Position numbers and translations under genes: made by a program. Below are positions 45,476 to 54,661 of a stretch of DNA of 64,000 bases, piece by piece (position 1 is the stretch's first letter; every line of letters starts with the position of its first letter). The notes beneath the pieces are model-generated. The model did no database searches. It was not told the DNA's origin and worked only from the letters and a program-made list of their open reading frames with translations. The stretch spans positions 1 to 64,000 of the forward strand of contig JAGBRL010000070.1 in assembly GCA_017632345.1 (NCBI GenBank), given 5' to 3'. The DNA comes from Paludibacteraceae bacterium (GTDB taxonomy: Bacteria > Bacteroidota > Bacteroidia > Bacteroidales > Paludibacteraceae).

Positions 45476-45700
45476 TTTACGCTTAAAGCCGGCAAAGCTG
45501 TAACTGAGCCGGCGATTCAACATCCGAACCGTGCCATTCTCTAAAGGCGTACCAAATTTACAAACTTTTCTCCAAAATTCACAATTCACAACTCACAAAA
45601 TCAGAATTCTTAATTCTGAAAGACACCTGCAACAGCAAAGGTTTGACCTTAGGGTTCGGGTGCAGCTCCGCAGGGAAACGGCGCGTTTTGACGGGACTGT
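45476..45700. other. Intergenic region with a hairpin and GC-rich segment
   Basis: 225 bases between the TPR gene and the propeller gene. TCAGAATT-CTT-AATTCTGA (45601-45619) is a perfect 8-bp inverted repeat. Downstream of it (about 45625-45700) the sequence is unusually GC-rich for an intergenic region, with short complementary stretches such as AAGG/CCTT, but I cannot assign it to any RNA family. Confidence 0.4.
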
Positions 45701-46663
45701 TTACAGCTCATACACGCGCAGCTCGCCGGCGCCACGGCTGAAAACATACACCTTGCCGTCCGAGACGATTGGAGCACCTACCTGACACCCTTTTTTAAAA
45801 TTGAGAGGAATAGCCTCCACAAGCTCCCTTTTGCCGCAGTCTATGACGCCTAACTCGCACCCCGGACGGTTGCTGCCGTAGAATAGGCGGTTGTTGTGCA
45901 TGGAAACAATCCAAGGACTCAAATGAAAATCCTCTTCCAGCTTCAGATTCCATGAGTCCAGTTTGCCTGTAACAGGGTCGAGCCTGTACAAAAAGAGGTC
46001 TTTGCAAAAATTGGACATACATCCATAAAGAGCCTTATCCTCGCCCTCAAACAAGTACTCAGGACAAAAATCACGCGTTTCCCAAAGCTTTTCGCCGGTG
46101 CGGATTCTGAAACCTTGCACTTTCCTTGGACCGCTTATTATAACCACAATATCATCCACCACAGGTATAGACATTGAAATCTCCTTATTCTCTTCTTCCT
46201 CCTCGTAAACCCACAGACGCTCGCCGGTCTTGGTGTAGAAGAAAAGTTTTCTGTCATCTGATTGTGGCAACATCAGAATTGAATGGGCTGGAGCGTATTT
46301 TGCAATGTTAAAAGACAAGTCAGACTCCACCTCGAAAAGATATTCTTTGCCATGCTCCCTAAAAGAATATTTTGACACATTGCCTTCTTGCTTTCTCGAA
46401 TAGTAAACATCCGGCGCAAAGTAAATGTTGGCTCCTCCGTACACGACCTTCTCGTCTTCGAAAGATTCGCCGTTATACAGTTGACACTCATCTTTCCCCA
46501 ACACGCCCTTTGTCAGACAATCATTCTCTACATAATAATCATCTTTAGGATTCACGTCAAAAACTTTGTCGCCTATATGTATTTTGTCTTTATAGATTAG
46601 AACTTCCTCTCCTCTACAAAGATAAAAATTCATTAACCCTTTTACTTTTTTTATCAGTTTCAT
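45701..46663 (-). CDS. PQQ-like beta-propeller protein
   Basis: A 320-residue protein of unknown function. Repeating segments such as KLFFYTKTGERLWVYEEE, VQGFRIRTGEKLWETRD and LFLYRLDPVTGKLDSWNL have the PQQ-enzyme/WD-like beta-propeller pattern with Trp at the blade end. No signal peptide is visible, so it may be cytosolic. The start is the ATG at 46663, one base after the upstream stop (TAAAATG arrangement), so it is coupled to the small ORF before it. It closes the thioredoxin/CcdA/DUF1573 operon. Confidence 0.75.
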   Translation of the reverse strand: MKLIKKVKGLMNFYLCRGEEVLIYKDKIHIGDKVFDVNPKDDYYVENDCLTKGVLGKDECQLYNGESFEDEKVVYGGANIYFAPDVYYSRKQEGNVSKYSFREHGKEYLFEVESDLSFNIAKYAPAHSILMLPQSDDRKLFFYTKTGERLWVYEEEEENKEISMSIPVVDDIVVIISGPRKVQGFRIRTGEKLWETRDFCPEYLFEGEDKALYGCMSNFCKDLFLYRLDPVTGKLDSWNLKLEEDFHLSPWIVSMHNNRLFYGSNRPGCELGVIDCGKRELVEAIPLNFKKGCQVGAPIVSDGKVYVFSRGAGELRVYEL

Positions 46664-46664
46664 T

Positions 46665-46934
46665 TTACTTAACTTGAAATATATTGTCAAAATTTTTTAT
46701 TATGTCATTTTTCAACTCGTCCATGGATTCCGTGCCAAACTTTTTCAACGCCACCTTCGGCATATCCATCTTTCTTATCGCCTCCTCCATCTTCCCTTTG
46801 AAGTCATACCCTTCCGGGAACTTCTTACCGTCAAAAATCCACTTGAGCTGGCTGAGGTCTTTGACATCATCGTTCAGCAGATCTTTCACGAACTGGTCGT
46901 TGAAGTTGGGTGGCGGAACCTCTCTCACGAACAT
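46665..46934 (-). CDS. Small ORF overlapping the DUF1573 gene (possible frameshifted tail)
   Basis: An 89-residue ORF, MFVREVPPPNFNDQF to IIKNFDNIFQVK, of unknown function, predicted mostly helical and acidic/basic mixed. It overlaps the end of the DUF1573 gene by 68 bases in the +1 frame. The DUF1573 frame ends in an Arg-rich stretch that looks like shadow coding, so this ORF may be the original C-terminal part of that protein, separated by a frameshift in the AGAGAG run near 46925. Alternatively it starts independently at 46934 or at a GTG at 46964. Confidence 0.5.
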   Translation of the reverse strand: MFVREVPPPNFNDQFVKDLLNDDVKDLSQLKWIFDGKKFPEGYDFKGKMEEAIRKMDMPKVALKKFGTESMDELKNDIIKNFDNIFQVK

Positions 46935-47349
46935 TCTCGCCTCTCTTAGGTTTGACACAGACACCTTTCAGCACAACATTCACAGATTCCGACTTGCTCG
47001 GCGTCTTAAAAAACAGTTTTGCCTTGTTTCGGAATTTGCCGCTTTTGTTATTTGCATACACCACAACTACAGAGCCGGTATCACCCGGAGCGACCGGTGT
47101 TTTCGTCCAGCCTGCATTGACACATCCGCAGTATGTGCGCACATTGCTTATGACCAGGCTCTCGTCACTCTCATTCTTCACTATAAACCTATGTTCCAAA
47201 TCCTTCTCTTTTATAGAGACCGTCCCGAAATCAAACTCATACTCGGAAACACTTGCCACAGTCAAGCCATCGTCTCCAGCCGAAACGTTCTGTCCGCACC
47301 AAAACGACAAACCAATCACCGCAATCAGATATTTAAAAGCATTCTTCAT
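46867..47349 (-). CDS. DUF1573 domain protein, small
   Basis: A 160-residue exported protein. Signal peptide MKNAFKYLIAVIGLSFWCGQNVSA, then one Ig/ASH-like DUF1573 domain with the Bacteroidetes signature CGC in VRTYCGCVNAGWTKTPVAPGDTG. It starts at the ATG overlapping the CcdA-like gene's stop by one base (TGATG). The reading frame ends in an unlikely Arg-rich tail and may be frameshifted (see 46665-46934). It shares a near-identical central motif with the 349-residue DUF1573 protein at 49472. Role unknown; the operon suggests an oxidoreductase link. Confidence 0.78.
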   Translation of the reverse strand: MKNAFKYLIAVIGLSFWCGQNVSAGDDGLTVASVSEYEFDFGTVSIKEKDLEHRFIVKNESDESLVISNVRTYCGCVNAGWTKTPVAPGDTGSVVVVYANNKSGKFRNKAKLFFKTPSKSESVNVVLKGVCVKPKRGENVRERGSATQLQRPVRERSAER

Positions 47350-48065
47350 CAATGTCCATGTTCAAAATAAAATTCCACAATAAAAAACACGCCCAGAATC
47401 ATAAAAAGCAGAGCCACAATCACTTTCAGCATCTTCTCGTAATTTCTGAACCGCGCATACAAACGATTGAGGCGTTCCATTCCGAAAGCGACCCCCGCCA
47501 CCAGCAGCAACACCGGCACGGCAGCCCCAAGCGCAAAAGCCAGAGGCACGGCGGCGCCCAACTCAGTTGAAAAAGAGAGCGGCACCATCATTCCGAAATA
47601 CAGAATTCCGCTATACGGACAGAAAGCGAAGGCCAGAACCACGCCAAACACAAACGGGCTCCATCGCTTTTTGCTCAGTCCGGACATACTGACGAACCGG
47701 AAGCATCTGTCAGCCAAGCCATGCACATGCACAATATCCAGCATAAGAAATCCGACCGCCAAAAACAGCGGACCCACAATCTTGCCGAAGCATTCGTGAA
47801 TCCATTGCCACACCTCCGTTCCTCCGGCAAAAGCCCAGAAGGCAAGTCCCAGAGATGTGTAAGACAACGTCCTTCCTAACGTATAAAGCAGTCCTTTCTG
47901 ATAAAAAGAACCGTCTTTCTCTCCTTTGTCATAAAAAAACATGATGGCGGTCACATTCGTCGCCACCGTGCAAGGATTCACGGCAACCAGCAGCCCTAAC
48001 AAAAAAGAGGCCAGCAAAGGCAAGTCCCGCCCCACCTGCAATATTTCCGAAGCGTCAAAATTCAT
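47349..48065 (-). CDS. CcdA/DsbD-like transmembrane protein
   Basis: A 238-residue inner membrane protein with about six hydrophobic segments. It has the paired Cys positions of the DsbD-beta/CcdA family: AVNPCTVATNV in the first helix and AFAFCPYSG in a later one, with His-rich LDIVHVHGLADRC between. Such proteins move reducing equivalents from cytosolic thioredoxin to the periplasm; the same fold also appears in related efflux permeases. Its ATG overlaps the TGA of the thioredoxin-like lipoprotein gene (ATGA), indicating coupled expression. Confidence 0.82.
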   Translation of the reverse strand: MNFDASEILQVGRDLPLLASFLLGLLVAVNPCTVATNVTAIMFFYDKGEKDGSFYQKGLLYTLGRTLSYTSLGLAFWAFAGGTEVWQWIHECFGKIVGPLFLAVGFLMLDIVHVHGLADRCFRFVSMSGLSKKRWSPFVFGVVLAFAFCPYSGILYFGMMVPLSFSTELGAAVPLAFALGAAVPVLLLVAGVAFGMERLNRLYARFRNYEKMLKVIVALLFMILGVFFIVEFYFEHGH

Positions 48066-49174
48066 TTTTTCTTATCTATTTTCTTCAATTTAGCCTCCAG
48101 CATTCTGAACGACGGATTTATAGCGACCAGCTTGCCGTCTCCGTCGATAAGCACACCATAAGGGATTTTCTGAACCCTGTAGTACTTGGTCACCGGACTT
48201 TCCCAATACTTGAAATCGCAAGCCTGAAACCAAGGCAAAGCGTTCGACTCCACACTCCTAGCCCACTCCTCTCTATTCTTATCCAGATATACCGAGACAA
48301 TTTCCAGTCCGCTGTCATGATACTTGTCATAAATACGCTCCAAGTCAGCTCTTTGCGACATGCAGGCGCTGCACCATGTGGCCGTAAAATCAAGATACAC
48401 GTATTTCCCCTTAAAGTCGGACAAAGAAACCTCAGCTCCATTCTGCAGCGGCAGACAGAAGTCATAGGCATCCATATTCAGCGCCAATCTCTGGTTCAGA
48501 AGCATCTCCTCCTTTATGTACTTCATATAATAAGTTTCAGATATCGAAGGGTCGAACAAGGAGACGATAGGCTCCAGTTTTTTCGAATCGTACTTCTGCG
48601 TAAGCATCAGATAATATATAAAATAAGAAGCGCCGACCGACTTCGGATTCACATATACGAAATCCCTCGTGAACACAAACAGAGAGTCGTTCATGCGGTC
48701 GTACCTGCGTTTAAGTTCTTCCGTCCTCTTGTACTTTTTCGCCTTTTTGGCATTTACAATTTCGAGCCAGATCATATTTTTTTCAGACAGCAGTTCCCGC
48801 TCCTTCTTTTGCAAAACATCCAGGTCGGCGTCCGCCTTGGAGCCAGTCACCACAACCTCGTCTGGCAAATGTGCTGAATTATAAACTTTGATGTCACTGT
48901 TTTCCACAAAAAGCTTCACGGAGTTTCGTCGTCCAACTCTGATTTGGCACACGACAGGGCTTTCCACCTTCCCAGTGAAGCGGAATTTCCCGTCATTGAC
49001 CTTCGAGCTGTCCAGCAACACCTCATTGCCAAACACCTCATCCACGAAGACAAGATAGGCCGTTTTCGCATTTGTATAGCCCAGTTCGCCCTCGATAGTG
49101 AACCTCTCCTCGTCTGAACAGGACAACAGCGCCAACATGGCACACAGCACATATAAAATCTTAGCTACGCTCAC
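48062..49174 (-). CDS. Thioredoxin-fold (TlpA/AhpC-TSA) lipoprotein
   Basis: A 370-residue envelope oxidoreductase. A GTG start at 49174 gives a signal peptide with lipobox LLSC (VSVAKILYVLCAMLALLSC); the frame is open to 49270 so the start is not certain. Residues ~25-200 resemble the DUF4369 N-terminal domain, then a helical linker, and a TlpA-like thioredoxin domain with active-site WCSAC near residue 255 and IPYGVLIDGDGKL (cis-Pro region). It probably is reduced by the CcdA-like protein encoded next and in turn acts on periplasmic Cys-containing partners. Confidence 0.85.
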   Translation of the reverse strand: MSVAKILYVLCAMLALLSCSDEERFTIEGELGYTNAKTAYLVFVDEVFGNEVLLDSSKVNDGKFRFTGKVESPVVCQIRVGRRNSVKLFVENSDIKVYNSAHLPDEVVVTGSKADADLDVLQKKERELLSEKNMIWLEIVNAKKAKKYKRTEELKRRYDRMNDSLFVFTRDFVYVNPKSVGASYFIYYLMLTQKYDSKKLEPIVSLFDPSISETYYMKYIKEEMLLNQRLALNMDAYDFCLPLQNGAEVSLSDFKGKYVYLDFTATWCSACMSQRADLERIYDKYHDSGLEIVSVYLDKNREEWARSVESNALPWFQACDFKYWESPVTKYYRVQKIPYGVLIDGDGKLVAINPSFRMLEAKLKKIDKKK

Positions 49175-49301
49175 ATTTATATTTTTACCTGACAATACAA
49201 CAAGCCATTTCAAACGTTTGTTTGGTAAAAGTAATAAAAAAACACAAAAAATTAACAGCCTTGCAAACAAAATATTTCAAAATTGCACAAAGCCAGGCGC
49301 G

Positions 49302-49334
49302 AAAAAAAAAACGGGGCAGACAAAATCCGCCCCG
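49302..49334 (-). terminator. Terminator of the large DUF1573 gene
   Basis: Stem CGGGGC/GCCCCG with inner pairs (49334-49312) followed by nine T residues on the minus strand. Confidence 0.85.
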
Positions 49335-49471
49335 CATAAACTTTCAGACCGCAATCAGAGAGACGCCCTAACGCAGTCTTCACACAAAGCCAACATCTAT
49401 AAATTACACATTTCCGCAGTCTTCACATTCAGAAAGCCGCATCAACCTGTTTATAGAAGCCGAGCCTAAAT

Positions 49472-50521
49472 TTATTTAACATCACCAGTCAAAGAGATAA
49501 CCTTCATGCTGTTGCTTGGGTCATTGCTGATGATAGTAACACGAGAGTTCAACTTTCCAGCCTCTTTGTTGGCGATAGTGATCTTGATATCACCCTTCTT
49601 TCCTGGCTTGATAGCCTTAGACGGAGCTTCCACCTTGATGTTTTCATCGTTAGAAGAAGCCTTGCGGATGATCAAGTCAGTCTTACCTTCGTTAGAAACA
49701 GAGAACTTAACAGTCTTTTTGCCCTTAGCCTTAACTTCGCCCACGTTCACAGTGTTGCCCACCTTAAGAACAGGAGCGTTAGCCTTAGCGTCAGGAGTCA
49801 ATTTTGCAAAGTTTTCGATAACATTAGCGTGAACCTTGATAGGCTTTTCAATTACAGTTCCGTTTTCAACAACATTGAACTGGTTAAGAACAGCGCCCCA
49901 GTCGTTAGCGTCCTTAGAGTTGAACACGATGTCGATAGTTCCCTTTTCACCCGGCTTCAAAGATTCTGGAGAAGCCTTAACTTCGATATGAGAAGGCACG
50001 TTCTTGAAAGACACCTTGATGTCTTCCTTGCCGTTGTTAACCATCATCAAGCGGTTAGACTTGTTAGTAGGATATTCGATGTTCTTCATGTAAACGTTCT
50101 GAGATTTAATTCTCAAGCCGCCCATTTCGATTGGATATTCATCCTCAACCTTTTTAGCTTTCGGGATAACCTCACCCTTGATGCTAAGACGCTGGTCACC
50201 TGCATTTGAAGTCACAGTGATAGTCTTAGTGAACGGTCCTGGACGTCCGCTCGCGTTATAAGTCACAGTCACAATACCTGTATCACCAGGAGCAACCGGA
50301 GTTTTAGTCCACTGAGGAGTTGTGCAGCCGCAAGACGCACGCACCTTGTTCAAAACCAAATCAGCCTTACCTGTATTCTTGAAAGAGAACACGCAAGACA
50401 CCTTTCCTTTTTCTTCCGGGAAAGTTCCGAAATCATGTGAAATTTCCTTAAACGAAATCTCCTGAGCTATAGATGCAGCCGCAAGAGACAAAGCCGCAAA
50501 AAATAAACCTATTTTTCTCAT
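49472..50521 (-). CDS. DUF1573 domain protein, three Ig-like repeats
   Basis: A 349-residue exported protein: signal peptide MRKIGLFFAALSLAAASIAQ, then three Ig/ASH-like domains. The first is a full DUF1573 domain with VRASCGCTTPQWTKTPVAPGDTG, the second starts near residue 150 and the third near 255 (VGEVKAKGKKTVKFSVSNEG). It is likely periplasmic or cell-surface. Codon use suggests good expression. It is monocistronic, ending in the terminator at 49302-49334, and does not appear to share a promoter with the downstream operon. Confidence 0.85.
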   Translation of the reverse strand: MRKIGLFFAALSLAAASIAQEISFKEISHDFGTFPEEKGKVSCVFSFKNTGKADLVLNKVRASCGCTTPQWTKTPVAPGDTGIVTVTYNASGRPGPFTKTITVTSNAGDQRLSIKGEVIPKAKKVEDEYPIEMGGLRIKSQNVYMKNIEYPTNKSNRLMMVNNGKEDIKVSFKNVPSHIEVKASPESLKPGEKGTIDIVFNSKDANDWGAVLNQFNVVENGTVIEKPIKVHANVIENFAKLTPDAKANAPVLKVGNTVNVGEVKAKGKKTVKFSVSNEGKTDLIIRKASSNDENIKVEAPSKAIKPGKKGDIKITIANKEAGKLNSRVTIISNDPSNSMKVISLTGDVK

Positions 50522-50725
50522 GACATTAATATTTGTTAAATTATTCTTTTCTTTTTTACTAAAACTTTTCAGAAAGACATTATCGCCCTCCGCCTTTCCG
50601 GTAAAAGCAAACGCAAAGTTACAATAAAACTCTAATAATTAGCCCAAGAAATGTTAATATTTCTTAAAATGTGGAAAAAATTTTCTTTTATGTCGCTTTC
50701 GCACTCTTTTTTCGTTCAGTTTTCT

Positions 50726-50733
50726 TAACTTTG
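50726..50733 (+). promoter_or_regulatory. -7 box of the M23 peptidase gene
   Basis: TAACTTTG fits TAnnTTTG. The predicted 5' leader of about 110 bases is GC-rich (50740-50825), with complementary GGCG/CGCC stretches. Confidence 0.4.
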
Positions 50734-50846
50734 GAGGTTGAAAACGCAAGGATTCGCGCCTACGGACACGCCCACGCAACCGCCAAGCGCCTGAAACGGA
50801 GCCTTGCCCGACGCTTAGGCGTCAGTTAACATTAAACGAATTTATA

Positions 50847-52556
50847 ATGAATAAAAAAATACGCAGATTAGCCTTTCTTATATGTATGTCAATCGTCGGC
50901 TCAGCCTTTGCCGCGGAACCGGAGGTGGCGTCTCCTGTCGATCCGGTCACAACGCTTAGCGGCAGTTACGCCGAAATGCGGCGCAACCACTTTCACGGAG
51001 GACTTGACTTCAGAACCGGAGGACAGGTGAACTGGCCAATATACTCGCTCAAAGACGGCTACATTTCTCACATATCCATAAGTTCAAGAAGCTACGGAGA
51101 AATGGCTATTGTCGTGCATCCGGACGGGCACTCTACCCTATACGCGCACCTGAACTGCTTTGTGGACTCCATAGAGGCCATTGTGAGAAAACACCAGTAC
51201 GAACAGCAAAAATACGAGGTGGAAGTGGACTTCGCTCCCGGCGAAATTCCGCTGAAGAAGGGGCAGCAGTTCGCATGGTCTGGAAATACCGGCTCCTCCG
51301 GAGGCCCGCACCTGCACTTCGAACTCAGAGACACGGAAAAAAACACTCAGATAAACCCTTTCATGTACAACCATATTTTCAAGTTCGAAGACCGCCGCAG
51401 GCCTGTGATATGGGGCGTGAAACTGAGCGGAATTGACGGGAAGGGCACTGTGTTAGGAAGCAAGGCGAGAAAGTTCTCCACAACTCGCAGAAATAACAAA
51501 AAGACGCTGAACAACGGACACATTTCTGTGTGGGGCGAAATCGGAATCGCAATAAAGTCGAACGACTACATGACCGGAACGGGATTCACATACTCGCCTC
51601 GTATCATGAAACTTTACATAGACTCCGCTCTTGTGTCGCAAGTACACATCAAAGACATAAAGATTAGCGACACCCGCGCTCTGAACAGCTTCATTGACTT
51701 CGCCCAGCAACAGACCACCGGCGAGTTCTTCATGAAGTTCAATAAAGAGAAAAACAACCCGCTAACCATATACGACTCCATTGTCGGAAACGGGACGTTC
51801 AACTTCAACGAGGAGCGAGAATACAAAGTGAAATGTGAAGTGTTCGACGACTTTGGCCTGAAGGACGAAGTCTGCTTCAGTCTGTTCGGAGAAAAGCGCG
51901 ACTTGCCTCCGGCTTCTGCACCGTCGCCAGACTTGATCGACTGCAAAAAGGGCGGTTTCTTCGAAAAGGAGGATTTCCTCATGTACTTCCCAAACAACGC
52001 GCTTTACACAGACTTCGAGCCTAACTATACAAAAAGGCATGCGCCTTCGGCTCGTTATTTTTCAGACATCCACACTATCGGAAGCAAAGAGACGCCGCTG
52101 CACACAATGTGCGACATCTCTATCAAGATAAAGAACGACACGCTTAAAGACAAGAACAAATATGTCGTGGCAACAATAAACCCTAACGGCACTGTCGGGC
52201 GAACCATTGCAGCAAATTACGTTGACGGATTTATGGTCGGGAAGACAAGGTTGCTCGGATCCTACGCGATAGTCACAGACAACACAAAGCCGCACATAGG
52301 GGCGCTGCACACAAAAAAGCTAACCGCGAACCCTCGCATTGTGCTGAAGATATATGACGGACTGTCCGGAATAGCAAGCTACAACGGCTACATAGACGGA
52401 CGATGGGTGCTCTTTGAATACGACGCAAAAACTCAAACCGTATTCTGCAACCTGCGAGAACTGAATATCGAACGCAACAAACAGCACGAATTCAAATTCG
52501 TGGTGAAGGACAAATGCGGCAACGAGACTGTGTTCTCTCGAAACATTTTTTACTAA
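50847..52556 (+). CDS. M23-family metallopeptidase
   Basis: A 569-residue exported peptidase, probably acting on peptidoglycan cross-links. Signal peptide MNKKIRRLAFLICMSIVGSAFA, then a LytM/M23 domain at the N-terminal side (about 40-175) with zinc-site residues in NHFHGGLDF (H50, D54) and GGPHLHFEL, plus HPDGHSTLYAHL. The remaining ~390 residues are beta-rich Ig-like segments with no family I can name. Catalytic ligands are intact, so it should be active. Only 57 bases separate its stop from the C69 gene's ATG. Confidence 0.92.
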   Translation: MNKKIRRLAFLICMSIVGSAFAAEPEVASPVDPVTTLSGSYAEMRRNHFHGGLDFRTGGQVNWPIYSLKDGYISHISISSRSYGEMAIVVHPDGHSTLYAHLNCFVDSIEAIVRKHQYEQQKYEVEVDFAPGEIPLKKGQQFAWSGNTGSSGGPHLHFELRDTEKNTQINPFMYNHIFKFEDRRRPVIWGVKLSGIDGKGTVLGSKARKFSTTRRNNKKTLNNGHISVWGEIGIAIKSNDYMTGTGFTYSPRIMKLYIDSALVSQVHIKDIKISDTRALNSFIDFAQQQTTGEFFMKFNKEKNNPLTIYDSIVGNGTFNFNEEREYKVKCEVFDDFGLKDEVCFSLFGEKRDLPPASAPSPDLIDCKKGGFFEKEDFLMYFPNNALYTDFEPNYTKRHAPSARYFSDIHTIGSKETPLHTMCDISIKIKNDTLKDKNKYVVATINPNGTVGRTIAANYVDGFMVGKTRLLGSYAIVTDNTKPHIGALHTKKLTANPRIVLKIYDGLSGIASYNGYIDGRWVLFEYDAKTQTVFCNLRELNIERNKQHEFKFVVKDKCGNETVFSRNIFY

Positions 52557-52613
52557 TATTTGTTTCTAAAAATAAAGATAAGCGATATCAAACACTTTCG
52601 AAAAAACAAAAAA

Positions 52614-54254
52614 ATGGACTTAAAAAAATTTGCTCTATACATTACTCTGTCGGCAATAACAATCGCCAACACATTTGCAGGGACTAACATACTTGTAGGC
52701 AAAAGCAGCTCGGTTGACGGCTCCACGTTCTGCACCTACTCGGCAGACTCGTACTACTTGTACGGAGAGCTGAGCCACTACCCTGCGTCAGAGTATTCAA
52801 AATACACCATGCTCGACATATACGGCTGGGACACTCGCAAATACCAAGGCAAGATAAAGCAAGTGCCGTTCACCTACGCCGTATTAGGCAACATGAACGA
52901 GCACCAAGTGTGCATAACAGAATCTACATTCGGCGGAAGAAAAGAGCTGATAGACTCAACCGGGATACTCGACTACGGCAACCTCATCACCATAACACTG
53001 CAGCGTTCAAAAACGGCGAAGGAGGCACTGCAGACCATGACAGAGCTTGTAGAAGAGTACGGCTACTGCAGTTCGGGCGAAACATTCACAATTGCAGACC
53101 CTAACGAGATATGGATAATGGAGATGATAGGCAAAGGTCCGGACATAAAAGGAGCCGTCTGGGTGGCGGTGAAAATACCGGACGACTGTATCAGCGCTCA
53201 CGCCAATCACTCCAGAATAACAACCTTCCCTCTAAACGACAGGGCCAACTGCATGTATTCTAAAGATGTAATCTCTTTTGCAAAAGAGATGGGATACTAC
53301 TAAGGGAAAAACAGAGACTTCAGTTTCTCAGACGCATACGACCCGATGTCTTTCACCGCGCGCAGGTTCTGCGACTCTCGCGTGTGGAGCGTGTTCCGCA
53401 AACTTGCCCCCGACATGGACAAATACGCAGACTACATACTAGGCAAGTCCGACGAGCGCCTGCCGCTTTACGTGAAGCCGGAAAAAAAGATTTCCATGCA
53501 GGAGCTAAAAAACTTGATGCGCGACCATTTCGAAGACACTCCGTTGTCCATGACAAAAGACCCCGGAGCAGAGCCGTTTGACGCGGCATTCCGTTACGCT
53601 CCGCGCGAATGGACTATCGACGGAGCGACCTATTTCAACGAGAACCCCATCGCAGGCCCGCAAAACGCATTCTCATTCGTGGCCCAGATGCGCAACTGGC
53701 TGCCTAACATGGTTGGCGGCGTGTTATGGTTCGGCGTGGACGACGCGACATTCACCGTTTATGTGCCAATATACTGCGGCACAACAGAAATACCGGAATG
53801 CTTCAGAGCCGGCAACGGCAGCCTGCTGAAATTCTCTTGGACCTCAGCATACTGGGTTTTCAACTGGGTCTCAAATATGGCATACGCCAAGTATAACTAC
53901 ATGAGCGAAGATATTAAAAAGGTACAGCAAGAGCTAGAGAAGAAATTCGAAGACAACTACGAAGTAATCGAAGTTGCGGCAAAATCTCTATACACAAAAT
54001 CTCCTGAATACGCAAGCCGGTTTCTTACGGAATACTCCACAAACCAGTCTCTTATCGTAATCGAGCAATGGAAAGCTTTGGGCGAGTTCCTTATGGTAAA
54101 ATATACCGACGGAAACATTAAACAAGAACGCAAAGGCAAATTTATAGACAACGGCTGGGGCGTTCCTGAAAACATCCAAAGGCCAGGATATTCAGAATGG
54201 TTTTACCGCCAAATCATAAACGAAACGGGCAACAAATACAAGATGCCTGAATAA
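52614..54254 (+). pseudogene. C69-family dipeptidase interrupted by an in-frame TAA
   Basis: A 546-codon reading frame that matches one C69 (PepD-like) dipeptidase across its whole length but contains a TAA at 53301-53303, in frame with both halves. Signal peptide MDLKKFALYITLSAITIANTFA; first half GNMNEHQVCITESTFGG, YGYCSSGETFTIADPNEIW, HANHSRITTFP; second half DFSFSDAYDPMSFTARRFC, MRDHFEDTPLSM, GGVLWFGVDDATFTVYVPIY. The first residue after the signal is Gly-Thr-Asn where C69 enzymes often have the Cys nucleophile, so catalysis is doubtful even if the stop is read through. No other frameshift was found. Confidence 0.82.
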
Positions 54255-54274
54255 AAATTTGCGTTTGCAAATTT
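54255..54274. repeat. Short perfect hairpin after the C69 pseudogene
   Basis: AAATTTGC-gttt-GCAAATTT, 8-bp stem with a four-base loop directly after the stop codon. No T tract follows. Confidence 0.5.
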
Positions 54275-54299
54275 CATGTTCTGAAAAGTACAGAAAAAA

Positions 54300-54325
54300 G
54301 GCGAATGGGCTCTTATTCATTCGCC
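54300..54325 (+). terminator. Terminator of the C69 gene
   Basis: Stem GGCGAATG/CATTCGCC with a ten-base loop followed by ATACTTTTATT. Confidence 0.7.
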
Positions 54326-54367
54326 ATACTTTTATTCAACATCACAAACAGAATATCGCAAAACCTC

Positions 54368-54655
54368 CACTTTTAAGGAATACAATCCTTAAAATATGCC
54401 ACTTTTGAGGATTTAACTCCGTAAAATCAGCCACTTTTGAGGAATACAATCCTTAAAATACGCTACTTTTAAGGATTCAACTCCGTAAAATCAGCCACTT
54501 TTGAGGAATACAATCCTTAAAATATGTCACTTTTAAGGATTCAACTCCGTAAAATCAGCTACTTTTAAGGAATACAATCCTTAAAATATGCCACTTTTGA
54601 GGATTTAACTCCGCAAAATTAGCCACTTTTAAGGAATACACTCCTTAAAAACGGC
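54368..54655. repeat. 32-bp tandem array with alternating A/B units
   Basis: Nine contiguous units with exact 32-bp spacing (anchors CAC/TAC at 54368, 400, 432, 464, 496, 528, 560, 592, 624). Two unit types alternate strictly, making a 64-bp higher-order repeat: type A contains GGAATACAATCCTTAAAATA, type B contains GGATTYAACTCCGTAAAATC. Type A units hold a dyad TTTTAAGGA-N6-TCCTTAAAA (9 bp, perfect where the TTTTAAGG variant occurs). There are no variable spacers, so it is not a CRISPR array. It ends about seven bases before the -33 element of the second ATPase gene. Confidence 0.92.
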
Positions 54656-54661
54656 AAAATA

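Noticed and set aside
54368..54655. CRISPR array
   Set aside because: Repeats are contiguous with no unique spacers, and no cas gene is present in the window.
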